From contig JADJCM010000001.1 in the NCBI GenBank assembly GCA_016703225.1, forward strand, positions 1,798,001 to 1,862,000: 64,000 bases of DNA. The letters run 5' to 3'. The position numbers and the translations under genes were made by a program. This document shows positions 9,845 through 16,908 of the stretch, piece by piece. The DNA is from Lysobacterales bacterium (GTDB lineage Bacteria > Pseudomonadota > Gammaproteobacteria > Xanthomonadales > Ahniellaceae). Below the pieces are notes generated by a model that saw only the letters and a program-made list of their open reading frames with translations, was not told the DNA's origin and ran no database searches. Each line of letters starts with the position of its first letter. Positions within the stretch are counted from its first letter, which is position 1.

Positions 9845-10498
9845 ATGACCCAACCACTCGACGAGGCGTTGTGCCTCAGTCCGACCGAAGCCCGCATCGT
9901 CGGTTGTCTGATCGAGAAGGCGGCGACGACGCCGGAGGCGTATCCGCTGACGGTGAACTCGCTGGTGCTGGCAGCGAACCAGAAGACCAGTCGCGAACCG
10001 CTGATGAATGTCGAGGAGGGCGAGGTCGGCCACGCGCTGCGCGAACTCGAGGACCGCGGCTGGGTGCGTGTGGTGCATGGCTCGCGTGCGCATCGCTACG
10101 AGCATCGCATCGAGGACAAGTTGAGCGTGACCAAACCGCAGCGTGCGCTGCTGTGCCTGCTGATGTTGCGTGGGCCGCAGTCGGCGCCGGAGTTGCTGAC
10201 GCGCAGCGATCGCCTTGCCGAGGTCGGGTCGCTCGATGACGTGAAGCAGGTGCTGGAGCGCCTGCAGCAGCGCGGTTTCGTCGGCAACATCGGACGCGCC
10301 TCCGGGCAGCGTGAAGACCGCTACGCCCAGCTGTTCTGCGGCCCGGTGGAGGCACACGCACGGCGCGAGGACGACGAGCCTGCGACGGTGGTCGGCGCAT
10401 CGCCGCTGGCGCAGCGAGTGTCCGAGCTGGAGGCACAGGTGCTGGCATTGCGCGAGGGCATTGCCGCACTCGAAGCGCGGGTCGCCGCGTTCGAGTGA
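9845..10498 (+). CDS. YceH family (DUF480) protein
   Basis: A protein of 217 residues. AGGAGGC lies 5-6 nt before the chosen ATG and decides the start. The family signature is clear: LSPTEARIVGCLIEKAATTPEAYPLTVNSL, NQKTSREP and a second winged-helix unit with LLMLRGPQSAPELLTRS. The C-terminal ~35 residues form a short coiled coil (LAQRVSELEAQVLALREGIAALEARV). YceH proteins have tandem winged-helix folds and no well-established biochemical role. Nothing in the neighbourhood hints at a pathway. Confidence 0.92.
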   Translation: MTQPLDEALCLSPTEARIVGCLIEKAATTPEAYPLTVNSLVLAANQKTSREPLMNVEEGEVGHALRELEDRGWVRVVHGSRAHRYEHRIEDKLSVTKPQRALLCLLMLRGPQSAPELLTRSDRLAEVGSLDDVKQVLERLQQRGFVGNIGRASGQREDRYAQLFCGPVEAHARREDDEPATVVGASPLAQRVSELEAQVLALREGIAALEARVAAFE

Positions 10499-10517
10499 AA
10501 CCGTTGCGTCAACCTGC

Positions 10518-11309
10518 TCAGGCGGCCGATGGAAACTCGATCAGATAGGCGCCGACGCCCTGCGCGTCATTGACGCGACCGATGCGGCCGACACCGGGCG
10601 CGTCGAAGCTCGGGAAGCACTGCATGCCGCCGAGCGACTTCGCCTTCGCGACGGCGGCGTCCACATTTGCAACGCGCCAGTAGATCGACCAGTGCGCAGG
10701 CATCTCGCCCCACTCCTCGGTCATGCCGAGCAGGCCGCCCCATTGCGTGCCGCCGGCCGCGAACAGCCGGTATAGCCCGTGCGGCATTTCCATCTCGCTG
10801 ACTTCCCAGTCGAGCACGGCACGATAGAACTCGGCGGCACGCACCGTGTCGCGGGCCGCAAGCTCGACCCAACCGACTGCGCCGACTTCGTGGATACGCC
10901 CGGCGCCCTGGTGCTCGAAGGGCTGCCAGAGCCCGAACGCGGCGCCCTCCGGATCGGCGAGATAGCTCATGCGGCCGTGCGTGCCGACATCGAACGGCCC
11001 GGCCAGCACGCTTCCACCTGCGGCCAGCGCCTTGGCGGTCGCCGTGTCGCAATCGAGCACGCGGAAGTAGACGTTCCAGTGCGGGACTGAACCCTGAGCG
11101 GCGATCGCGGGATCGAGCGCGTACACCGCCGCCACGTGGGCATCGCCGCCGAGCGCGAACATCGTGTACACCGCGTCCGAACCCGGCATCGGGAAGTCGT
11201 CGCAGGCCCATCCGAACAACTGCGACCAGAACGCCTGCCCACCGCGGTGGTCGCTCGTCTCCAGCTCGAACCAGCACGGCGCCCCGTGTGGGTACTCGGT
11301 CATCTGCAT
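10518..11309 (-). CDS. Two-domain VOC (glyoxalase/extradiol-dioxygenase fold) protein
   Basis: A protein of 263 residues made of two VOC modules, each starting with a PCWFELETSDHRGGQAFWSQLFGW-like or GWVELAARDTVRAAEFYRAVLDW-like segment and containing DPEGAAFGLW or its equivalent. This is the arrangement seen in proteins annotated as CFP-30B or glyoxalase/bleomycin-resistance relatives. The start MQMTEY is supported by GGAG 8-9 nt upstream. The substrate cannot be inferred. It is divergent from the hicB gene, with a 115-bp intergenic region. Confidence 0.85.
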   Translation of the reverse strand: MQMTEYPHGAPCWFELETSDHRGGQAFWSQLFGWACDDFPMPGSDAVYTMFALGGDAHVAAVYALDPAIAAQGSVPHWNVYFRVLDCDTATAKALAAGGSVLAGPFDVGTHGRMSYLADPEGAAFGLWQPFEHQGAGRIHEVGAVGWVELAARDTVRAAEFYRAVLDWEVSEMEMPHGLYRLFAAGGTQWGGLLGMTEEWGEMPAHWSIYWRVANVDAAVAKAKSLGGMQCFPSFDAPGVGRIGRVNDAQGVGAYLIEFPSAA

Positions 11310-11424
11310 CGCATGCTCCGCCTCCGCCAGACATGCGGCGATCATGGCGCCAGCGATGACTGCGGCGGGTGAAAGCCTGACTTGCCTGCAGCGGAGGCTT
11401 ACAATCGGCCTTGAGGTGACCGCC

Positions 11425-11622
11425 ATGCGCTATCGAATCGCCCTGCATCCGTCCGACGAGGGATTCGCCGTGTCCGTGCCCGGCTTGCCCGGTTGCTGGT
11501 CGCAAGGCGCCACCGAGGCGGAGGCGATCACCAACATCAGCGACGCGATCCGCGAGTATCTTGCGGCGATCGATGCCGAGCTTGAAGGCGAAGACGTGCG
11601 CGAGATCGAAGTCGCGCGCTAG
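11425..11622 (+). CDS. hicB: HicB-like antitoxin
   Basis: A protein of 65 residues with the HicB/UPF0150 pattern MRYRIALHPSDEGFAVSVPGLPGC followed by a helix EAITNISDAIREYLAAIDAE. GAGGTGA six bases before the ATG fixes the start. HicB proteins neutralise the mRNA-cleaving HicA toxin. No intact hicA follows: only a broken remnant lies directly downstream, so this is an orphan or solitary antitoxin. It lacks an obvious C-terminal DNA-binding domain, as usual for the short HicB-like class. Confidence 0.85.
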   Translation: MRYRIALHPSDEGFAVSVPGLPGCWSQGATEAEAITNISDAIREYLAAIDAELEGEDVREIEVAR

Positions 11623-11624
11623 CC

Positions 11625-11708
11625 ATCCCGAAGATTCCCGGCATCAGTCACCTTGACGCCGTGCGCGACGCCGGGCTGACGCCAGAACAGTTTCGCGCGA
11701 TGCTATGA
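11625..11708 (+). pseudogene. hicA: hicA toxin remnant with internal deletion
   Basis: Two bases after the hicB stop the sequence reads (ATC)PKIPGISHLDAV, the usual N-terminus of HicA, and then directly RDAGLTPEQFRAML and a stop, the usual C-terminus. The central ~45 residues, which include the double-stranded-RNA-binding-like fold and catalytic His, are missing in frame. The expected ATG is ATC. Both lesions should inactivate the toxin. The assignment rests on recognising both ends of the family in the correct order and frame next to hicB. Confidence 0.75.
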
Positions 11709-11851
11709 ACCTGTTCGCGCCATTGCGGTGGTCGGAGTCGTGGTTGCGGTAGTCGCGCGCGCGAGATCGATGCGGCGTTGGGTGCCAGGGTTGCTGACGA
11801 GGCCGACGGCAAAAGGAGCGCTTCACCTGTCTACCTGCAAGAAGTGACAGG

Positions 11852-11881
11852 TTGTGACAGTGTTGCGGGGGGGGGTAGTTT
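11852..11881 (+). promoter_or_regulatory. Putative promoter with G9 tract in spacer
   Basis: TTGTGA (11852-11857) and TAGTTT (11876-11881) are separated by 18 bp, the last nine of which are an uninterrupted G run (11867-11875). Two direct copies of GTGACAG (11844-11850 and 11854-11860) overlap the -35 side. The lipoprotein ATG lies 37 bp after the -10 hexamer. The -10 resembles the TAGTTT/TAGCTT of the ilv promoters in this window. A homopolymer in this position could change the spacer length by slippage. Confidence 0.45.
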
Positions 11882-11918
11882 CGTCGCGGCAGGGGGTCAC
11901 GAGTAGAGGAACAAACAC

Positions 11919-12476
11919 ATGAACGGAAAAACTTGGCTGGGTTTCGCAGTGCTGGCTGGATTGGCCATGGTTGGCTGCGCAGGGACGCGAGTGAAAGAGG
12001 TCTCCTGCAGCGGTCACGGAGGAAGTAGTGGAGGGGTCCACCAAGCACAATGCCGAGCCACGTTTGAAAAATCCGCGGCGAGTGGAACGCTCGACTTCAA
12101 TACCTTTGATGCAGCGCGTGTGTGGATTGATCTGTCGGAATCCAACTTGGTGGCGAAGAGCTACGTGGCGACCTCAATCAACATCGTGTTGCGTCGCCAT
12201 GGGGCAATCGTTGCCTCTGCCAATTTTCCGGCAACCCAGCAGCAATACGAAGTGCGATTCGATAACCCGCCAGCTGTGAACTCCTGGCTGCGCGGACAAA
12301 ACGGAATGGCAGATGAGGTTGCTGGAGATGTGGCGAGCGTCGGCTTCTTCAGCAAGTCCGGCACGAATCTGGTCACCTTCAAGATTGTCTACGATGGTGT
12401 CGTTGATGTCGGTGGTTCAAGAAGTTGGTACAGCGGTGCCGGTGATGGCGGTTGCGACGGTTGCGCGCTGGAATAG
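11919..12476 (+). CDS. Putative lipoprotein of unknown function
   Basis: A protein of 185 residues. AGAGGA precedes the ATG by about 7-9 nt. The N-terminus MNGKTWLGFAVLAGLAMVGC is a lipoprotein signal with Cys20 as the probable lipidated residue; position -3 is Met rather than Leu, a mild departure. The mature part is beta-rich and ends in a Gly/Cys/Ser-rich tail (GAGDGGCDGCALE). I do not recognise a family. GC content and codon choice are lower than in the flanking housekeeping genes, and the next gene shares this, so the two may have arrived together. Confidence 0.65.
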   Translation: MNGKTWLGFAVLAGLAMVGCAGTRVKEVSCSGHGGSSGGVHQAQCRATFEKSAASGTLDFNTFDAARVWIDLSESNLVAKSYVATSINIVLRRHGAIVASANFPATQQQYEVRFDNPPAVNSWLRGQNGMADEVAGDVASVGFFSKSGTNLVTFKIVYDGVVDVGGSRSWYSGAGDGGCDGCALE

Positions 12477-12576
12477 ACAGGTTTCGCGCGGGGGTGGAAT
12501 TTCCACTCCCGTGTCCGGCGCAGTACGTTCAGTTGGTGCGATGCACGAGTGAGAGCCAATTGGCTGGAGATAGTTC

Positions 12577-13677
12577 TTGGGTTACTTGGTGATGCGTGAA
12601 CAAGGGCAGGAGAGCCGGTTTCGGGAAGGTCAATTCCGTCGCGTTGAATCGACCCAGCAATCTCGAAACCGAACGCTGTGGGGCGCGTTGCTGTTGCTCT
12701 TGGTGATGACGATCCAGTCGGTACCTGTCGCATCCGCGCCGGTGGCGTCCGCGGAGGTCAGTGTCGTTCGGCGTGGCTCGCAGACGTTGGTACGGGTAGA
12801 CAGCGAACTCGACTATGGCGATCAGGCGTTGCCAGTCGAGGAGTTCATCGTGCTTCGGGAGGCACGCTCGGGAAAGGTGGCGCTGCGCTTGCTGATCTCG
12901 CCTGCGCCGCTCGCGCGGGAAACCTACGCGGCGGCGATTGTGCCGAACATCGATCCAGCGTCCAGTCCGGCCAAGGGGCTCTTTTGGGAGCCTGCGCTGT
13001 GGATGGTCTCCCAGATGGAGAAGCATTTTTCGCGACCGATTCCCGGGCTTGATGTGGAGGTGATCCTGGTGCCCGCAGGATTTCACCTGCGCCATCGTTC
13101 TCGACAACCGATCAGTGATCGCGGCGTACCGATGCGGATCGCAATCGGAGTGGGGTCGGCTTCCGAGGAGTACGCGGAGTTCGATGCGCTCTGGAACCTG
13201 CAGACGGTGGCCCTGCACGAGCTGACCCATGTGTTCGCGACGAGTGCGAGCGGGTTCGGAATTCCGCGAGCCAACCTTGTCAGTGAGGAAGCGATGGCGT
13301 ACTCCTTCCAGACCTGCGCCACGCTTGCAGGCGCGGAACTTCGCCAGGTGGTGGTTGCATCGGGAGCTCCGGTGACACCGGATTGGACGCGAAAAGCTCA
13401 CCAGCTCACCAGCAGGCAGATGTTTCGGTCGTACGCACGCGAGCACGGAGTTACGACTTGGTCGCTGGAAAGTAGCTATCGCGGCGGCATTCTCGCTGGC
13501 GTCGCGCTTTGGGAATTGCTCGGAGACGAGCGATTCGTGCTGTCAGAGTTGTCGCGCAATCGCGTTGCGGCCTATTGCGACCGCCTGCTCGACTACCGCG
13601 GCGACTGGCTGACCGCACGCCCGTGCGCCGGAGACAAGCGCTTGGCCGGAGTCTGCGCGGTGCACGCCTTGCCTTGA
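12577..13677 (+). CDS. Predicted membrane-anchored or secreted zinc metallopeptidase
   Basis: Up to 366 residues. A TTG at 12577 has GGAG seven bases upstream and is the best-supported start; the ATG at 12592 has no ribosome site. After a basic N-terminus there is one hydrophobic stretch (TLWGALLLLLVMTIQSV, about residues 33-49), either a signal peptide with a long n-region or an anchor. The centre has the zinc-protease motif HELTH (ALHELTHVFATSASG) followed by SEEAMAYSF, whose glutamate could be the third ligand of a gluzincin. Apart from that motif no family is recognised. It lies 100 bp after the lipoprotein gene on the same strand. Confidence 0.6.
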   Translation: MGYLVMREQGQESRFREGQFRRVESTQQSRNRTLWGALLLLLVMTIQSVPVASAPVASAEVSVVRRGSQTLVRVDSELDYGDQALPVEEFIVLREARSGKVALRLLISPAPLARETYAAAIVPNIDPASSPAKGLFWEPALWMVSQMEKHFSRPIPGLDVEVILVPAGFHLRHRSRQPISDRGVPMRIAIGVGSASEEYAEFDALWNLQTVALHELTHVFATSASGFGIPRANLVSEEAMAYSFQTCATLAGAELRQVVVASGAPVTPDWTRKAHQLTSRQMFRSYAREHGVTTWSLESSYRGGILAGVALWELLGDERFVLSELSRNRVAAYCDRLLDYRGDWLTARPCAGDKRLAGVCAVHALP

Positions 13678-13734
13678 GCGAGGACCCGGCGGTGCGCCAG
13701 AGCAGCGCAGCAGATGGTTGCGCTTCGTTCGCAG

Positions 13735-15300
13735 TTACAAAAACGCCCGATACGCCGGGTTGCTGGTTTCTTCGGCGTGGGGATAGCCGAGCTCGGCGAG
13801 GTGTTGGGTGAAGGCGCTCGCGGTGGCGGGCGGGACCTGGATGCCGGCGAGGACGCGGCCGTGGTCGGAGCCGTGGTTGCGGTAGTGGAACAGGCTGATG
13901 TTCCAGTCGGTGCCGATGGCGTCGAGGAACTTGAGCAGGGCACCGCGACGTTCCGGGAACTCGAAGCGGAACAGGCGCTCGTCGGCGATGCCCGCGGCCT
14001 TGCCGCCGACCATGTAGCGCACGTGCAGCTTGGCCATCTCGTTGCGGCTCAGGTCCTCGACCTTGAGCCCGGCGGCGCGGATCGCGTGTACGACATCGGC
14101 GCGGTCGTCGCTGCCGGGGTCGATGGCGAGGCCGACGAAGATGTGTGCGGCACCGACATCGCGGTAGCGATAGTTGAACTCGGTGACCGCGCGCGTACCG
14201 ATGACTTCGCAGAAGCGTTTGAAGCTGCCCGGCTGTTCGGGAATGCTGACCGCCAGCAGCATCTCGCGCTCGGCGCCGAGGTCGGCGCGTTCGGCGACAT
14301 GGCGCAGGCGATCGAAGTTCATGTTGGCGCCGCTGACCACGGCGACGCAGGCGCGCTCGCCGCAATCGTTGGACTGCAGCCAGCGCTTGAGCCCGGCGAC
14401 CGCGAGCGCACCCGAGGGCTCGGCGACGACGCGGGTGTCCTCGAAGATGTCCTGGATCGCGGCGCAGATTTCGTCGGTCGAGACCAGCACGACCTCGTCG
14501 ACCAGGCCTTGCGCGACGCGGAAGGTTTCGTGGCCGATCTCGCGCACCGCGGTGCCGTCGGCGAACACGCCGACGCGCGGCAGCCGTACCGGGTGTCCGG
14601 CGGCGAGTGCATCGCGCAGGGTCGGCGCATCCTCGGATTCGACTCCGATGATGCGGATGTGCGGATACAGCGCCTTGGCATAGGCAGCGACGCCGGCGAT
14701 CAGGCCGCCGCCGCCGACCGGCACCACGATGCAGCCGATCTCCTCGCCGTGGCGCTGGCGCAGGATCTCCATCGCGATCGTGCCCTGGCCGGCGATCACT
14801 TCGGGGTCGTCGAACGGATGCACGAAGCTCAGGCCCTGCTCGCGTTCGAGTTCACGCGCATGCGCGCAGGCGGCATCGAAGTCGTCGCCGTGCAGCACGA
14901 TCTCGGCGCCGAGATCGGCTACCGCCTGGGTCTTGATGCGCGGCGTCGTGGTCGGCATCACGATCACCGCGCGCAGGCCGAGCCGGCGCGCCGCCAGGGC
15001 CACGCCCTGCGCGTGATTTCCGGCCGAGGCGCAGATCACGCCGCGTGCGCGCGCCGCCGCATCGAGCGAGGCGATCTTGTTGAACGCGCCGCGCAGCTTG
15101 AACGAGAACACCGGCTGCTGGTCTTCGCGCTTGAGCAGCACCAGTGCGCCGAGTCGCTTCGACAGTCGTGGTGCGCGCTCCAGCGCCGACTCGATCGCGA
15201 CATCGTAGACGCGCGCCTTGAGTACGCGTTGCAGGTAGGTGGCCGCCACCGCCGCCGGGGAAGGGGTGGAGCAGGCAACGGCGGCGGCCGGGAAGGTCAT
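13735..15300 (-). CDS. ilvA: Threonine ammonia-lyase, biosynthetic
   Basis: A protein of 521 residues. The PLP-dependent fold-type-II domain has Schiff-base Lys68 in VFSFKLRGAFN and the phosphate-binding loop VPVGGGGLIAGVA. Two ACT-like regulatory domains occupy the last ~190 residues (around AVSIPEQPGSFKRFCEVIG and RFEFPERRGALLKFLDAIG), as in the isoleucine-feedback-inhibited biosynthetic enzyme. It converts threonine to 2-oxobutanoate, the first step to isoleucine. The ATG overlaps the ilvE stop by four bases, so it is translated with ilvE as the last gene of the ilvM-ilvE-ilvA unit. It is convergent with the metallopeptidase gene. Confidence 0.95.
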   Translation of the reverse strand: MTFPAAAVACSTPSPAAVAATYLQRVLKARVYDVAIESALERAPRLSKRLGALVLLKREDQQPVFSFKLRGAFNKIASLDAAARARGVICASAGNHAQGVALAARRLGLRAVIVMPTTTPRIKTQAVADLGAEIVLHGDDFDAACAHARELEREQGLSFVHPFDDPEVIAGQGTIAMEILRQRHGEEIGCIVVPVGGGGLIAGVAAYAKALYPHIRIIGVESEDAPTLRDALAAGHPVRLPRVGVFADGTAVREIGHETFRVAQGLVDEVVLVSTDEICAAIQDIFEDTRVVAEPSGALAVAGLKRWLQSNDCGERACVAVVSGANMNFDRLRHVAERADLGAEREMLLAVSIPEQPGSFKRFCEVIGTRAVTEFNYRYRDVGAAHIFVGLAIDPGSDDRADVVHAIRAAGLKVEDLSRNEMAKLHVRYMVGGKAAGIADERLFRFEFPERRGALLKFLDAIGTDWNISLFHYRNHGSDHGRVLAGIQVPPATASAFTQHLAELGYPHAEETSNPAYRAFL

Positions 15301-16271
15301 GCCAGTGCCGTGGCGAGGTCGTGTTCGACCTCGATCTCGCCGCCGCCGACGTGATCGAGCCAGCCCCAGGCGTCGTGGGTACTGCCGTTGAACAGGCCAA
15401 AGAACGCGTCCTGCAATTCGCGCGTAATCGGTCCGCGCGCGCCTTCGCCGATGGTCAGGCCGTCGATCGAACGGATCGGCGTGATCTCGCAGGCGGTACC
15501 GGTGAAGAACGCCTCGTCGCAGACGTACAGTGCCTCGCGCGGCATCGCCTGCTCGCGCACCTCGTAGCCGAGCTGGCGGGCGATCTGCAGGATCGAGTCG
15601 CGGGTGATGCCGGCCAGGATCGCGGCTCCGGTCGGTGGCGTGTACAGCACGCCGCGCTTGACCAGGAACAGGTTTTCACCGCCGCCTTCCGCGAGCATGC
15701 CATCGACATTGAGCGCGATGCCTTCGTGGTAGCCGTGGCGCGCGGCTTCCATGCTGATCTGCTGGCTGTTGAGGTAGTTGCCACCGGCCTTGGCCGACAC
15801 CGGCAAGGTGTTCGCTGCCGGGCGTTGCCACGAGGAGACGCAGGCCTCGACGCGGTTCCCGATCGCTTCGTTGCCGAGGAAGGCAGCCATTTCGGTGGCC
15901 GCGATCGCGACTTCCACCGGCGCATTCGGGTCCGGTGCCAGCGAGTAGCCGACCATGCCGCGATAGGCGATCGGGCGCAGGTAGGCGCCGCGCGTGAGAC
16001 GGTTGTTGCGCACGATCTGGCGGCAGGCTTCGTGCAATTCAGCGCGCGCATAGGGAATACGCATGCGATGAATACGCGCCGATTCGTACAGGCGCTCCAG
16101 GTGGTCGCTCAAGCGAAAGATCGCCGTGCCCTTCGGCGTCGCGTAGGCGCGGATGCCCTCGAACACCGAGGAACCATAGTGCAGGCCATGCGCGAGCACG
16201 TGCACCTTGGCGTCCTGCCAGGGAACGAAGTGGCCGTTGTGCCAGATGTATTGGGTGGCTTTGAAGGACAT
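15297..16271 (-). CDS. ilvE: Branched-chain amino acid aminotransferase
   Basis: A protein of 324 residues, PLP fold type IV. The start MSFKATQYIW has AGAGGT eight bases upstream. Motifs seen are HGLHYGSSVFEGIRAY, Schiff-base Lys161 in KAGGNYLNSQ, EGGGENLF and FFTGTACEITPI. It performs the last transamination to Leu, Ile and Val. It lies 28 bp after ilvM and overlaps ilvA by ATGA, so the three genes form one transcription unit behind the second ilv attenuator. Confidence 0.95.
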   Translation of the reverse strand: MSFKATQYIWHNGHFVPWQDAKVHVLAHGLHYGSSVFEGIRAYATPKGTAIFRLSDHLERLYESARIHRMRIPYARAELHEACRQIVRNNRLTRGAYLRPIAYRGMVGYSLAPDPNAPVEVAIAATEMAAFLGNEAIGNRVEACVSSWQRPAANTLPVSAKAGGNYLNSQQISMEAARHGYHEGIALNVDGMLAEGGGENLFLVKRGVLYTPPTGAAILAGITRDSILQIARQLGYEVREQAMPREALYVCDEAFFTGTACEITPIRSIDGLTIGEGARGPITRELQDAFFGLFNGSTHDAWGWLDHVGGGEIEVEHDLATALA

Positions 16272-16299
16272 GGGGTCTACCTCTCGGGATCGGGCGGGC

Positions 16300-16578
16300 T
16301 CAGGCGGCGGCGGCGAACTGCGGCTGCGGCATGCGGCGCGGGCTGGTTTCAGTGTCGAGGAAGCCGACCACGTCGTAGAGCTTCTCAACCTGGCGCTTCA
16401 GCGTCTGCACATCGCGCGCCGAGCTCAGCTGCATCAACACGATCCAGGTGTCGGCGTCGCGTGGCTGCGTGCTCAGGCCGGCGATCTCGAAGCCGCGCCG
16501 CTGCACGGTGCCGAGCAGACGCAGCAGCGCGCCTTCGCTGCGGGCGAGAACCAGTCCCAGGGCATGGATGTCGTTCAT
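16300..16578 (-). CDS. ilvM: Acetolactate synthase small (regulatory) subunit
   Basis: A protein of 92 residues with a single ACT domain (ALGLVLARSEGALLRLLGTVQRRGFEI), the length expected for IlvM rather than the longer IlvN/IlvH. AGGAG sits at the right distance for the ATG of MNDIHALG; the two upstream in-frame ATGs at 16584 and 16596 are too close to it or lie before it. It should activate or stabilise the IlvG catalytic subunit. Its gene is separated from ilvG by a complete promoter-leader-terminator cassette, which is unusual. Confidence 0.88.
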   Translation of the reverse strand: MNDIHALGLVLARSEGALLRLLGTVQRRGFEIAGLSTQPRDADTWIVLMQLSSARDVQTLKRQVEKLYDVVGFLDTETSPRRMPQPQFAAAA

Positions 16579-16614
16579 GGTCATTTCTCCTGTCATCGTG
16601 ATTTCCGGGGCCCC

Positions 16615-16654
16615 AAAACGCGAAACCCCCGCGCCTTTCGGAGCGGGGGTTTCG
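16615..16654 (-). terminator. Attenuator terminator of ilvM-ilvE-ilvA leader
   Basis: The minus strand reads CGAAACCCCCGC, a 10-base loop, then GCGGGGGTTTCG, a perfect 12-bp stem, followed by CGTTTT. The first arm (CCCGCTCC) is also complementary to GGAGCGGG inside the end of the upstream leader peptide frame. The two alternative pairings expected of an attenuator are therefore present. The tract of four U is short. Confidence 0.8.
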
Positions 16655-16683
16655 GTGGTGTCCTGATTGGGTTGCTTATCGCA

Positions 16684-16839
16684 TCAGGTCAAGCACTCTT
16701 CCCGCTCCGGTGAGGGCGTAATGAGTACGAGTACGAGTACGAGCGAAACGCAGCGGCCGGCGGCAGCGATGCACGCGGTCGCCGGCGACACCGGAGAGGT
16801 GTGCGTGGACAACGCGTGGATGGCGGGGCGACGGGTCAT
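16684..16839 (-). CDS. ilv attenuator leader peptide 2 (upstream of ilvMEA)
   Basis: A 51-codon frame whose control region reads SLVLVLVLIT, with alternating CTC Leu and GTA Val codons followed by ATT Ile. It ends VLITPSPEREECLT and stops 30 bp before the terminator stem. Runs of Leu/Val/Ile codons just before an antiterminator segment are the hallmark of ilv attenuation: ribosome stalling when charged tRNA is scarce would favour read-through. The C-terminus is nearly identical to that of leader 1 at 21478. There is no Shine-Dalgarno sequence, and the ATG is only seven bases after the -10 hexamer, so it is probably translated from a leaderless mRNA. Confidence 0.8.
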   Translation of the reverse strand: MTRRPAIHALSTHTSPVSPATACIAAAGRCVSLVLVLVLITPSPEREECLT

Positions 16840-16846
16840 GGGTTCG

Positions 16847-16876
16847 AAACTAGTGGTGGGCTTGTGGAGGTGTCAA
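16847..16876 (-). promoter_or_regulatory. Promoter of the ilvM-ilvE-ilvA unit
   Basis: On the minus strand a consensus TTGACA (16876-16871) is followed by 18 bp and TAGTTT (16852-16847). The leader peptide ATG starts seven bases after the -10. The promoter begins 33 bp beyond the end of ilvG. Spacing and -10 match the ilvD-side promoter. Confidence 0.75.
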
Positions 16877-16908
16877 GCGATTTCTTGCGGGATGCTGATG
16901 ACGCTTTG

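Noticed and set aside
13714..15354. 546-codon open frame on the plus strand
   Set aside because: Antisense to ilvA, which shows all catalytic motifs.
16722..16743. Short tandem repeat GTACGA/GAGTAC resembling a microsatellite
   Set aside because: It is explained by the alternating Leu (CTC) and Val (GTA) control codons of the ilv leader peptide on the minus strand.
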